Assembly (NCBI RefSeq): GCF_035989285.1
Contig: NZ_CP108513.1
Coordinates: 186,001 to 250,000, forward strand
Direction of reading: 5' to 3'
Origin: Streptomyces sp. NBC_01235
GTDB lineage: Bacteria; Actinomycetota; Actinomycetes; Streptomycetales; Streptomycetaceae
DNA length: 64,000 nt
The stretch's first letter is position 1; the number at the start of each line of letters is the position of its first letter. The notes under the pieces are model-generated. The model was not told the DNA's origin. It searched no databases and saw only the letters and a program-made list of their open reading frames with translations. This document shows positions 41,985-50,044 of the stretch, piece by piece. Both the position numbers and the translations under genes were made by a program.

Positions 41985-42949
41985 GCACGTCCGCACCCCC
42001 GCCCGGCGAGCCCTACCTCGTCACCCTCGGCGACGTGCTCGCCGTCATGGCGGCCCGGGATCCCGGGCCGTTCGCGCTCGGCACGACACTGCGGTTGGGG
42101 ATCGCCGGCGCGGAGTCCAACGTCGCCGTCGGGGTCAGCCGGCTCGGCGGATCCGCGACCTGGATCGGCCGGGTGGGCGACGACGAACTCGGCGAACTCG
42201 TCCTGCGGGAACTACGGGCCGAAGGGGTCGACGTCGTAGCCGCGCGCGACCCCGCCCCCACCTCCCTGCTGCTGAAGGAACGCCGCACCTCCACCCACAG
42301 CCGTACGCGCTACTACCGCACCCACACGGCCGGGGCCCGGCTGACCGTGGACGACATTCCCGAGGACGTCGTCGCGGGGGCGGCGGTCCTGCACATCACG
42401 GGCATCACCCCGGCGCTCGGGGAGGGGCCCGCCGCGGCCGTGACCCGGGCCGTGGACATCGCCGCGGACGCAGGCGTGACCATCTCCCTGGACGTCAACT
42501 TCCGCTCGCTGCTGTGGAGCGAGGCCGAGGCCCGGCGCGCTCTGCTGCCGCTGCTGCGCAGGAGCGACCTGGTCTTCGCCGGACCGCACGAGGCCGCTCT
42601 CGTGGTGTCCGATGCCGACGGACCGGAGGAACTCGCCCAGGGCATCTGCGACCTGGGGCCCGGCGGGGCCGTGATCAAGCTCGGTGCCGACGGGGCGTAC
42701 GCCCTCCTCGACGGACGGCCCCACCGGCAGCCCGCCATACCGGTCCGCGTGCACGACTCGGTGGGCGCGGGCGACGCGTTCGCCGCCGGGTACCTGGCCG
42801 AACTGCTCGCGGGGGAGCCCCCGCAGCGGCGGCTGAGGACGGCGGCCCTGCTCGGCGCCTTCGCGGTGAGCACCGCCGGCGACTGGGAGGGCCTGCCCCG
42901 GCGCTCCGAACTCGGGCTGCTGGACCACCACGACGACATCGTCCGCTGA
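41981..42949 (+). CDS. PfkB-family sugar kinase, probably 2-keto-3-deoxygluconate kinase
   Basis: A 322-residue ribokinase-fold enzyme from GTG 41981. LVTLGDVLAVMAARDPG opens the fold, GIAGAESNVAVGVSRLGGSA is signature 1, SRTRYYRTHTAGARLT is typical of KDG kinases, SLDVNFRSLLWS follows, and the ATP-binding/catalytic motif is VHDSVGAGDAFAAGYLAELL with the base Asp. Coupled to KDPG aldolase, it most likely phosphorylates KDG from uronate or gluconate breakdown. The upstream dehydratase expected in such a pathway is missing, perhaps deleted with the mini-ORF. Confidence 0.9.
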   Translation: MSTSAPPPGEPYLVTLGDVLAVMAARDPGPFALGTTLRLGIAGAESNVAVGVSRLGGSATWIGRVGDDELGELVLRELRAEGVDVVAARDPAPTSLLLKERRTSTHSRTRYYRTHTAGARLTVDDIPEDVVAGAAVLHITGITPALGEGPAAAVTRAVDIAADAGVTISLDVNFRSLLWSEAEARRALLPLLRRSDLVFAGPHEAALVVSDADGPEELAQGICDLGPGGAVIKLGADGAYALLDGRPHRQPAIPVRVHDSVGAGDAFAAGYLAELLAGEPPQRRLRTAALLGAFAVSTAGDWEGLPRRSELGLLDHHDDIVR

Positions 42950-42994
42950 AGCCCCCTCAACCCGCCCTGCTCGATGAACATCCCAGGACCACGC

Positions 42995-43540
42995 ATGCGC
43001 ACAAGCTCCCTCACCGGCGCGATCCCCGTCCTCACCGGCTCCTATACCCACGACTCCGGCGGCAACGGCCCCGGCATCGCGGCCCTGCGGCTCGATCCCA
43101 CGACCGGACACCTCTCGTACGACGGGGTGGCGCCGCTGCCCGTGAGCGGGGCCTCGTTCCTGGCGGCGCACCCGTCGCTCGAGCAACAGCCTGAAAGCGA
43201 CCACCGGTTCGAGGGGCACGACACGTGGTCGGGCCTCACCGACGGGCTGAGGTGGCGGGCCGCCACCGGATGGTGGTCCTACCGCCTGACGGACCGGGAC
43301 GACGCCGCCACCGGCCTGCAAGTGACCCACCTCTCGGACCGAAGTGCCGGATCGACCCGCGTACTGGTCGACGGCCGTGCGCTGGGCACACTCACACCCT
43401 CACCGGACCCCGAGGGCGAGGAAACCTCCCAGGTGCTCCCGCTCGACGCGACCGGTCTTGCCAGGACCGTCGAGATTCGATTCGAAGCGGTCGGCCCTGC
43501 AACCACCATCCGGCTGCGCGAAGTACGCCTGCTGCGCTGA
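42995..43540 (+). pseudogene. Chimeric ORF: lactonase N-terminus fused in frame to GH127 C-terminal domain
   Basis: Residues ~1-62 (PVLTGSYTHDSGGNGPGIAA, LRLDPTTGHLSYDGVA) match the first blade of a 6-phosphogluconolactonase-like propeller. At about 43183 the text switches without a frame change to EQQPESDHRFEGHDTWSG, WRAATGWWSYRLTDRDDAA, TRVLVDGRALGTLTP and IRFEAVGPATTIRLREVRLL, the C-terminal domain (DUF6805-like) of beta-L-arabinofuranosidases. An in-frame deletion joining two genes explains it. The ORF is intact but neither enzyme is complete. Confidence 0.65.
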
Positions 43541-43687
43541 CGCGACCCCAGGGGCCGGGTCCCGACTGCGGGCGCTGGAGACCCATGAGGGCGGGTCGGT
43601 GCGTACGCCTTCTCTCCGACCACGGCCACGCCGACGAGTGAGCGGATCGTCGCCCGACTCGGCGCCAGGGCGCCCCTTGTTGTCGGG

Positions 43688-44377
43688 TCAGAGCGTGAGC
43701 AGCTCTTCGTAGAAGCCGCCGAACTTCCGCTCCCCGTCGATGAGATGGATCTCCAGGATCCAGTGGCAGCGGCGTCCGGCCTTGTCGGTGCGGCGCAGCG
43801 GGGTGTCGTTGGCGGGGGTGATGTACGACTCCGTGTCCGCGCCGTCGATCCACTCGTGCGGGAATTCGCCGACCAGGTGCCCGGCGTGCCAGCCGCCCAG
43901 CTCCCAGCCGGCGTCGGCGGCCAGCCGCTCCACCTCGGCGTACAGCCGCTTGCCGGTGATGTCCGGGTCGCTCTCGAAGAACCGCTTGCCGGAGGCGAAG
44001 ACCTCGGGCAGGTCGTCCCGCAGTCGCCGCTTGACCGGGTCGTCGCCGAGGACGAAGGTCCGGCCGAAGTCGGCCTCGTACTCCTCGAAGATCGGCCCGA
44101 AGTCGGCGAAGACGATGTCGTCCGCGCCGATCTCCCGGTCCGGCGGGTTCTCCCGGTACGGCGCGAGGGTGTTCGGGCCCGAGCGCACGATCCGCTTGTG
44201 CCAGTGCCGGGTCGTACCGAAGAGCTCGTTCGCCAGGTCCCGGATCCGATCGCTGACCGCCCGCTCGCCCTCGCCCGCCTTGACGAGCCCGCGTTCCTCG
44301 ATCTCCGCGAAGAGCTGTTCGGCCTTGGCCTGGGCGTCCAGCAGTCGTGCCGCACGCGTGGGTTCGTCGTCCGCCAT
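43688..44377 (-). CDS. M24-family metallopeptidase-like protein
   Basis: A 229-residue protein with the pita-bread fold only (no creatinase N-terminal domain). It begins MADDEPTRAARLLDAQAKAE; the metal-site region includes IVFADFGPIFEEYEADFGRT, GWELGGWHAGHLVGEFPHEW and CHWILEIHLIDGERKFGGFY. Asp, His and Glu ligands can be placed, so it may be a small aminopeptidase or a non-peptidase M24 relative. It is divergent from the CadD gene across a repeat-rich 166-base gap. Confidence 0.85.
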   Translation of the reverse strand: MADDEPTRAARLLDAQAKAEQLFAEIEERGLVKAGEGERAVSDRIRDLANELFGTTRHWHKRIVRSGPNTLAPYRENPPDREIGADDIVFADFGPIFEEYEADFGRTFVLGDDPVKRRLRDDLPEVFASGKRFFESDPDITGKRLYAEVERLAADAGWELGGWHAGHLVGEFPHEWIDGADTESYITPANDTPLRRTDKAGRRCHWILEIHLIDGERKFGGFYEELLTL

Positions 44378-44438
44378 GGGGCCGACCGTAATTACCCAGA
44401 TCGCTCCCGGCAACGGGATTCCGGAGGCCGGCCGGTCC

Positions 44439-44500
44439 GCGGTCGGGCCGTCGGGCGGTCAATAGGGCGGTCGGGCCGTCGGCGGCCGGGCGGTCGGCGG
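44439..44500 (+). repeat. GC-rich imperfect direct repeats in the M24/CadD gap
   Basis: GCGGTCGGGCCGTCGG occurs at 44439 and again at 44467 (28-base period), followed by a third partial copy GGGCGGTCGGCGG near 44488. Possibly replication slippage, possibly operator repeats. Confidence 0.6.
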
Positions 44501-44543
44501 CGGGTACGCTCCCGGAGCGACCGCGTGAGAAAGGCAGCCCTCT

Positions 44544-45140
44544 GTGGACTTGGGCATTGTCGGGCAGGCGATCGGACTTTTCGCCGTCACCAACGTCGAC
44601 GACATCCTGATCCTGTCGCTGTTCTTCGCCCAGGGTGCCGCACACACGGGCTCCACCCGTCGCATCGTGCTCGGCCAGTATCTCGGCTTCATCGCGATCC
44701 TCGCCGTCGCCGTCGCCTCCGCGTTCGGGGCCACGTTGCTGCCCGATTCGGCGATTCCGTACCTCGGTCTGCTCCCCCTCGCGCTCGGCCTGAAGGCGGC
44801 GTGGCAGGCGTGGCGGCACCGGCATGAGGCCGACGAGGAGCGGGAGTCGGGAGAAGGTGGTCCCAAGGCCGTGGAGGTCGCCGCGGTGACCTTCGCCAAC
44901 GGTGGGGACAACATCGGCGTCTACGTGCCCGTGTTCGCCACCGCCGGAGCCGGTGGGACGAGCGTGTACGCCGTCGTCTTCCTGGTCCTGGTGGCGGTGT
45001 GGTGCTTCGCCGGACGGCTCTTCGCCACCCGTCCCCTCATCGCCAGGGCGCTCAGCCGGTGGGGTCACGTCCTGCTGCCGATGGTCCTCATCTCCATCGG
45101 GCTGCTCATCCTCATCGACGGCGGCGCCTTCGGCCTGTAG
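44544..45140 (+). CDS. CadD-family cadmium/cation efflux transporter
   Basis: A 198-residue membrane protein from GTG 44544 (GAAAGG upstream). The signature FAVTNVDDILILSLFFAQ is in the first helices, with the repeat-related FANGGDNIGVYVPVFATA in the middle; five to six helices are visible, with a charged loop (EADEERESGEGG). The family confers cadmium resistance and belongs to the LysE-like superfamily. No ArsR/CadC regulator adjoins; the regulator may be elsewhere. Confidence 0.88.
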   Translation: MDLGIVGQAIGLFAVTNVDDILILSLFFAQGAAHTGSTRRIVLGQYLGFIAILAVAVASAFGATLLPDSAIPYLGLLPLALGLKAAWQAWRHRHEADEERESGEGGPKAVEVAAVTFANGGDNIGVYVPVFATAGAGGTSVYAVVFLVLVAVWCFAGRLFATRPLIARALSRWGHVLLPMVLISIGLLILIDGGAFGL

Positions 45141-45159
45141 CGGCGGTGCGGACCGGACA

Positions 45160-45654
45160 GGTGGCTACATCTGTTTCGAGGACGAGGCAGGCTTCACCCG
45201 GCGGCCGCCCAAAGGACGCCCTGGGGCCGACGCGGAGTGACTCCGCAGGTGACGGTGAGCGGGCGACGTTCAGGACGTCTGTCCGTGGCCGGGCTGATCG
45301 CCATGCGGCCCGGCTCCCGGACCCGGCTGTGCCACCGCCTGCGCACTCACCCCTCGGGCAACGGAAAACGTCGCAGCATGGGAGAGCGCGACCTCATCGC
45401 GCTGATCTACGGCACCCACCAGTTCGTCAAGGCGTCGATCGTGCTGGTGTGGGACCGCCTGAACACCCACGTCTCCCACGCTGTGCGTGAGCTGATCGCC
45501 GAGCGCGAAGGGGTGACAGTGTTCCTGCTACCCGCCTACTCGCCCGACCTCAACCCCGTCGAGGGCGTATGGGCGCACGTCACACCGGCCAGACACCCTC
45601 GACGGCTGCATCACAGGAACCGGCCTCGCCCTCGGCATCCCTGCAACTCCCTGA
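45160..45654 (+). mobile_element. IS630-family transposase remnant
   Basis: Reading begins GGYICFEDEAGFTRRPPKGR (first catalytic Asp in EDEAG) and shifts frame at about 45238. It continues RRSGRLSVAGLIAMRPGSRT, GERDLIALIYGTHQFVKASI and VLVWDRLNTHVSHAVRELIA (second Asp), then SPDLNPVEGVWAHV (Glu). After an internal deletion it ends RPDTLDGCITGTGLALG. The N-terminal DNA-binding domain is missing. Inactive. Confidence 0.85.
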
Positions 45655-45690
45655 CCAGCCGAAGTCGCATAATGCCGGGCAGTCCGCCGG

Positions 45691-46482
45691 ATGACAGGAG
45701 ACGCTGATGCAGTGAATCAGGTGCAGGAGATCGTGGGGCTGGTCGGCGGTGTGCTGGGCCAAGATGTCATCGGCACCTACCTCCACGGCTCCTCCGTGCT
45801 CGGCGGACTCAGGCCTGCCAGCGACGTGGACGTACTGGTCGTCTCCCGGCGGCGAATGGACGAGCAGGATCGACGGACACTCCTCGGTGGACTCCTCCGG
45901 ATCTCCGGCTCCCGAAACAAGGTCCGCCCGGTCGAGCTCACCGTGGTCGTCCAGTCCGAGGTCCGGCCGTGGCGGTACCCGCCGACCGGCGACTTCCTCT
46001 ACGGCGAGTGGCTGTGTGCGGAGTACGAGGCCGGGGAGGTCCCCCAGCCGGAGCCGATGCCCGATCTGGCCCTGCTGATCACTATGACGCTGACCGGCGA
46101 CCACCCCCTCACCGGCCCGCGCCCGGCGCAGGTCCTCGACCCGGTCCCGCAGACCGACCTGGTCCGGGCGAGCGTGGCGGGTATCCCCGGCCTGCTCGAC
46201 GACCTGGACAGCGACACCCGCAACGTCCTGCTGACCTTCGCCCGCATCTGGACCACGCTCGCCACTGGCCAGATCAAGTCGAAGGACGCCGCCGCCGACT
46301 GGGCGCTCGCCCAGCTCCCGCCCGAGCACCGCCCCGCCCTCGAGCACGCCAGGCAGCTTTATCTCAACTGCTCCTACTCCGAGGAGAGCTGGAGTGATGC
46401 GTTGAAGGCGCAGGTGTGTCCGCATGTGGACCGCGTGCTCGCTGAGATCGACCGGCTGCGCGCCCGAACCCAGCGGATGTGA
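45691..46482 (+). CDS. Aminoglycoside nucleotidyltransferase (AadA/ANT(3'')-ANT(9) type)
   Basis: A 263-residue enzyme. The nucleotidyltransferase core reads [20 protein letters not shown] followed by DVLVVSRR, i.e. GSxxxGxxxxxSDxD with both metal Asp. [17 protein letters not shown] supplies the third acidic region, and the C-terminal helical domain contains [30 protein letters not shown] and NCSYSEESW. The length matches AadA (~260). It would adenylylate streptomycin/spectinomycin-type drugs. ATG 45691 gives the family length; a GTG at 45712 with AGGAG upstream is an alternative start. It lies between IS630 and integrase remnants, implying past mobility. Confidence 0.85.
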   Translation: MTGDADAVNQVQEIVGLVGGVLGQDVIGTYLHGSSVLGGLRPASDVDVLVVSRRRMDEQDRRTLLGGLLRISGSRNKVRPVELTVVVQSEVRPWRYPPTGDFLYGEWLCAEYEAGEVPQPEPMPDLALLITMTLTGDHPLTGPRPAQVLDPVPQTDLVRASVAGIPGLLDDLDSDTRNVLLTFARIWTTLATGQIKSKDAAADWALAQLPPEHRPALEHARQLYLNCSYSEESWSDALKAQVCPHVDRVLAEIDRLRARTQRM

Positions 46483-46486
46483 GGGC

Positions 46487-46668
46487 CGCTGCCTGAACTC
46501 CCGGCACTCCGGCCTGACCCACCTCGGCGAGGGTGGGACAAACCTGCTCATGCTGATGGCGAAGTCCCGGCACAAGAAGGCGGAGAACGTACGGAAGCAT
46601 TTCCACCCCTCCCGGAGGCGATCGCCGAAGTCACCAGCCTGGTCGCGCCGGGCGACCGCCGACGCTGA
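46487..46668 (+). pseudogene. Tyrosine recombinase/integrase C-terminal remnant
   Basis: Plus-strand reading [20 protein letters not shown] and [18 protein letters not shown] matches the HxxR-to-Tyr region of phage-type integrases; one frameshift later [18 protein letters not shown] ends it at 46668. The first catalytic Arg domain is missing. No attachment site is recognised. Confidence 0.65.
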
Positions 46669-46906
46669 GCACGGGCGGGTTGCCTCCCGTACGCTCCTTC
46701 GTTGGACTGGGGCGTGGCTACAACTCACCTGCGCACATGCGACGTTCCCGAAGTCCACCAGGACCTCCTCCAGTGGGGGCACCGTCAGGATCGTCATCCC
46801 ACGGCTCAAGGTCCCACTCATCGCCAAGAGTCGGCCGCATGCGCCACAACCCAGCCAGGGGCGGACCCGTGGAAACGATGAAAGACCCCGCCTCTACGAT
46901 GGACCG

Positions 46907-47341
46907 ATGGCATCGATCAAGCAGTTCCAAGTCACCTTCGACTGCGCAGAACCTGAGCGCGTCGCTCGTTTCTGGTGCGAGGTGTTGGGATACGTCGTAC
47001 CGCCGCCACCGGAGGGGTTTGCCACTTGGAACGATTTCGATCGCGCACTGCCCCCTGAGCGTCAGGGTTCGGCGTTCGCGTGCATTGATCCCTCAGGTGT
47101 GGGCCCGCGACTGTTCTTCCAGCGCGTTCCCGAAGGCAAGGTCGTCAAGAATCGGCTGCATCTTGACGTGCGGGTCGGCACCGGGCTCGTGGGTGAAGAG
47201 CGCGTGGCCGCACTTGAGGCCGAATGCGCACGACTGGTCGCGCTCGGCGCGGTACGCGGGCAGCTACTGCTTGCCGATGGATTCAACGAGTCGTGCCTCG
47301 GGATGCAGGACGTCGAGGGCAACGAGTTCTGTCTCGACTGA
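46907..47341 (+). CDS. VOC-superfamily (glyoxalase-like) protein
   Basis: A 144-residue protein of the glyoxalase/bleomycin-resistance fold: [62 protein letters not shown] and [20 protein letters not shown]. His and Glu metal ligands can be placed at LHLDV and EGNEFC. A TACGAT -10-like box (46895-46900) ends 6 bases before ATG 46907 and no ribosome site is present, so the mRNA is probably leaderless. Codon use is slightly lower in GC than its neighbours. The substrate is unknown. Confidence 0.88.
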   Translation: MASIKQFQVTFDCAEPERVARFWCEVLGYVVPPPPEGFATWNDFDRALPPERQGSAFACIDPSGVGPRLFFQRVPEGKVVKNRLHLDVRVGTGLVGEERVAALEAECARLVALGAVRGQLLLADGFNESCLGMQDVEGNEFCLD

Positions 47342-47473
47342 GTGGCCGCGAACGCGGCACCTTCGCGAGCCGACCGGTGCAGTTCGCCATCAGTACCTGT
47401 TTCTGATCTGGGACCGGTGACGAGCTGGTGGACGACTCGTTGAGCCGACATGATCGATGGTGTGACGGATCTC

Positions 47474-47583
47474 GATGATCGATTCCAAGGGGTTTAGTGG
47501 TCGTCGGCGGTCAGTGCGCGCATGACCGGCCGGCCGCGCATGAACCTGGCTCCACTCATCGGGCCCCCTTGGAATCGATCATC
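47474..47583 (-). mobile_element. 110-bp MITE-like element, left copy
   Basis: Bounded by perfect 19-bp terminal inverted repeats GATGATCGATTCCAAGGGG (47474-47492) and its complement (47565-47583). Inside, the minus strand has a ribosome site and a 21-codon ORF (47559-47494, MSGARFMRGRPVMRALTADD then His and stop) that looks like the start of a transposase. It ends 12 bases before the methyltransferase start. An inverted copy lies on the other side of that gene. The structure fits an internally deleted insertion sequence. Confidence 0.8.
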
Positions 47584-47595
47584 TAGGCTGGCGCG

Positions 47596-48447
47596 GTGAC
47601 TGATGAGCAGGAGCGGGTGCAGCCGTCGGGAGTGTGGGCCACGGCGGTGGGGGTGGCCAGGGTGCGGGCGCTGGAGACCGAGCGGGAGAACGCGCTGTTC
47701 CGCGACCCACTGGCACAGGCCTTCGCCACCGCCGGCGGCCTGGGGCCCTCCTCGCCGCCGCTGCCCGGTGACGAGGCCGCGCGACGCCGCCGGCTGGCCG
47801 TGTCGTTCTCCATCGTCATCAGGACCAAGTTCCTCGACGACCTGTTGCAGCAGGCCTCCGCGTCCGGGGTCCGGCAGATCGTGCTGCTCGGCGCCGGCAT
47901 GGACAGCCGGGCCTTCCGGATGGACTGGCCCGAGGGCACCCGGCTGTTCGAGGTCGACACCGCTGCGCCATTGGACTTCAAGGCTTCGGTGCTGCGCCAG
48001 GAGCGGGCCGTCGCACGCTGCGAGCGGATCACCGTCGCGGTGGATCTGCGTGAGGACTGGCCAGGCGCGCTGGCCGCCGCAGGGCACGACCCGGCGGTGC
48101 CGACCGTGTGGATCGCCGAAGGACTGCTGATCTATCTGCCCGAGGACGCGGTGGAGCTGCTGCTGGCCCGGATCAGCGCGCAGTCGGCGGCAGGCAGTCG
48201 GATGGGGCTGACGTTGGGCTCGCGCGGCGTGATCGAGCGCTTCGGCGCGGACGCCGTGCCGGGATCGGCGGCGTCCATGTGGGTTTCGGAGATGCCCGAC
48301 GACCCGGTGGGCTGGCTGGCCGGGCACTGCTGGGAGGCCGACAGCCACACCCTGCGCGAGCGCGCTGCCGCCTACGGCCGCCCGATCAGCACCCCGCCGC
48401 AGCGCGAGGAGCGGCCCGGCGGACTGATCTCGGCGGTCCGCCGGTAG
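47596..48447 (+). CDS. SAM-dependent methyltransferase, PPM/LCMT-like (TIGR00027 type)
   Basis: A 283-residue methyltransferase. RVQPSGVWATAVGVARVRAL and ENALFRDPLAQAF open it; motif I reads IVLLGAGMDSRAFRMDWPEG, followed by TRLFEVDTAAPLDFKASVL, TVAVDLREDWPGALAAAGHD and the post-II segment WIAEGLLIYLPEDAVELLL. These are the hallmarks of the leucine-carboxyl-methyltransferase-like family abundant in mycobacteria and streptomycetes, whose substrates are mostly unknown. Start GTG 47596 lies 12 bases from the MITE end; no ribosome site is visible, so leaderless translation or a promoter within the element is possible. It is flanked on both sides by inverted copies of the element. Confidence 0.88.
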   Translation: MTDEQERVQPSGVWATAVGVARVRALETERENALFRDPLAQAFATAGGLGPSSPPLPGDEAARRRRLAVSFSIVIRTKFLDDLLQQASASGVRQIVLLGAGMDSRAFRMDWPEGTRLFEVDTAAPLDFKASVLRQERAVARCERITVAVDLREDWPGALAAAGHDPAVPTVWIAEGLLIYLPEDAVELLLARISAQSAAGSRMGLTLGSRGVIERFGADAVPGSAASMWVSEMPDDPVGWLAGHCWEADSHTLRERAAAYGRPISTPPQREERPGGLISAVRR

Positions 48448-48466
48448 AGCGCCTCCCGGTTCCCTG

Positions 48467-48562
48467 GATGATCGATTCCAAGGGGGCCTGATGAGTGGAG
48501 CCAGGTTCATGCGCGGCCGCCGGTCATGCGCGCGCTGACCGCCTACGACCACTGAACCCCTT
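48467..48562 (+). mobile_element. MITE-like element, right copy, inverted and truncated
   Basis: Reads the reverse complement of the left copy from GATGATCGATTCCAAGGGG (48467) through to CCCCTT (48562), about 95 percent identical (four substitutions and one deletion by eye), then diverges before completing the outer terminal repeat. The internal mini-ORF is frameshifted here. Confidence 0.8.
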
Positions 48563-48894
48563 GCGCAACATTCCAGGTTCCAGCCCGTCGTGGCGCCCGG
48601 ACGGGCGGCCGACGGCGGTGGCCCGGGCGTACCGCCGCGGCTGCGAGTGCCCGCGCCGATCGGCCTGCGTCCTGATCGTGCCGCCGACCGCGCTGCTCGT
48701 GCGGGCCCCGTGGCGCGGCGGTCCGAGCGGCTGACCAGCGGACGGCGTCCCGCCGAGTGGTGTAGCCAGTCAAGGGTCGTGAACGCTCAGGTGTCTGCCC
48801 GGGGCGTGACCCCGTGTGAGTGACTGCTCCCCAAACAAGGGCAGGCCATCGCGCAAGTCGCCCTGGTGAACGGGCGGTTCGACCGTGGGAGCGC
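48563..48894. other. Gene-free stretch, 332 bases
   Basis: No gene recognised between the truncated MITE copy and the IS256 remnant; it may contain old IS sequence. Confidence 0.4.
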
Positions 48895-48897
48895 GTG

Positions 48898-49200
48898 ATG
48901 GCCTTGTCCCCGTCTGACCTGATGCGGCTGCTGGAGTCACTACGCACGGCCGACGGAATTGCGACGATCAGGGTGCTGTGCGAACGCATCCTGCAGGAAC
49001 TCATCGAGGCTGAGGCCCCGAGGTCATCGGTGGCGCCCCCGGCGAGCACTGACGTAGGGCCGACGTCGTCCAGGTCTTCCCCAACCCCGCTGCCCTCGAC
49101 CGGCTCGCCGCCGCGGTCCTGGCCGAACTCCTCAACCCCAACCCCCACCGAGGACAAGCGCCGGCTTCCCCCGACCGAACCGAATCAGCTCGGCCAGTGA
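48898..49200 (+). mobile_element. IS256-family transposase remnant
   Basis: ATG 48898 with GGGAG upstream opens MALSPSDLMRLLESLRTADG, then IRVLCERILQELIEAEA, the standard N-terminus of IS256 transposases. The catalytic middle is deleted: after about 49060 another frame reads DVVQVFPNPAALDRLAAAVL and AELLNPN, from the C-terminus. The 290 bases after it (49201-49492) hold no recognised gene. Confidence 0.75.
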
Positions 49201-49492
49201 CTACACCCGCTCGGTGGGACGTGATCCTCGGTGGCGGTGACGAGGGGCCGGCCGTCGCGTCCCAGTGGTGTGCTCATGCCTCAATGGTGCCCGGCCGCCA
49301 TGGAATCGAAAGGATGTGAGCTACAGGGCCGCTTTCCATGCCGCCGTGCAGATGTGGCAGCTCATCGACCGGCACGGCGGCCGGTCGCCGGCTCTGTGGA
49401 TGGAGGCGATGCCGGGAACGTTGCGGGTGACGCCACCGCCGGCATGAGCAGGGTCGACAGCCCGGCTTCGCGAGGTCCTCGCCCATGCGTGA

Positions 49493-49521
49493 GGGTGCGG
49501 CGGGAGAACTCCCGCCGACCC
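49493..49521 (-). terminator. Terminator of the small secreted protein gene
   Basis: CGGCGGGAG (49498-49506), two bases, CTCCCGCCG (49509-49517), with outer GGGT/ACCC pairing; 14 bases after the stop at 49535. Confidence 0.7.
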
Positions 49522-49534
49522 TCCTGGCCGTTCC

Positions 49535-49885
49535 CTAGAAGGCGAGCGAGCCCTTCACCCGCGCCTTGTTGTCCCTGAACTGGATCTTGCTATGAGTTCC
49601 GTCCTTCACGTTCGTGGCAACCGCTGTCCAGGACTGGCCGACTTTCGTCCATCGCTCCTGGCAGTCCCAGGACGCCTCAGCCGTCCGCCAGCACCAGTTG
49701 ATCTCCTGCGTTCCGTAGCCGCTCCACAGCCGGACATTGAAGTCGTTGCACCGGCTGGTGGTTGCGTACCAGGCATACGCATTGGAGGGGACGAAGCCGT
49801 TGACGCCGCTCTTGGTGAACGACATAGCGCCGCCGTAGCAGGTGGCCGCGCTGGCGGGGGTGGCGGCGGCGATCAGGCCAGCCAA
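49535..49885 (-). CDS. Small secreted Cys-containing protein, possibly with a damaged signal peptide
   Basis: The mature part (ATCYGGAMSFTKSGVNGFVP, AYAWYATTSRCNDFNVRLWS, INWCWRTAEASWDC, ending NKARVKGSLAF) has four Cys and many Trp/Tyr, like a small extracellular Streptomyces protein. The signal cleavage site is visible (AAATPASA), but only a short hydrophobic stretch follows the TTG at 49885; the frame stays open upstream to about 49970 without an ATG or GTG. The 5' end may have been altered. Not recognised. Confidence 0.6.
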   Translation of the reverse strand: MAGLIAAATPASAATCYGGAMSFTKSGVNGFVPSNAYAWYATTSRCNDFNVRLWSGYGTQEINWCWRTAEASWDCQERWTKVGQSWTAVATNVKDGTHSKIQFRDNKARVKGSLAF

Positions 49886-50044
49886 CGTAGTGAGCTGCCG
49901 CTCACGGAGTACCTGCGAGTGCCCCGGAGGTCCCCGCTGCCGCAGAATTCTGTAAAGGGCTATTCGCAGTTGGCCGTGGTGGCCCGCTGATTCAAGCGTG
50001 TGCGCCGTGGGTGCTCGGGTCGCCAGGGTGGAGTGGTGGTGCGG

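Noticed and set aside
47474..48562. Integron-like cassette or phage attachment sites
   Set aside because: The inverted repeats have clean transposon-type ends and a transposase-like mini-ORF; no attC-like folding or tRNA target was seen. The integrase remnant nearby is only a fragment.
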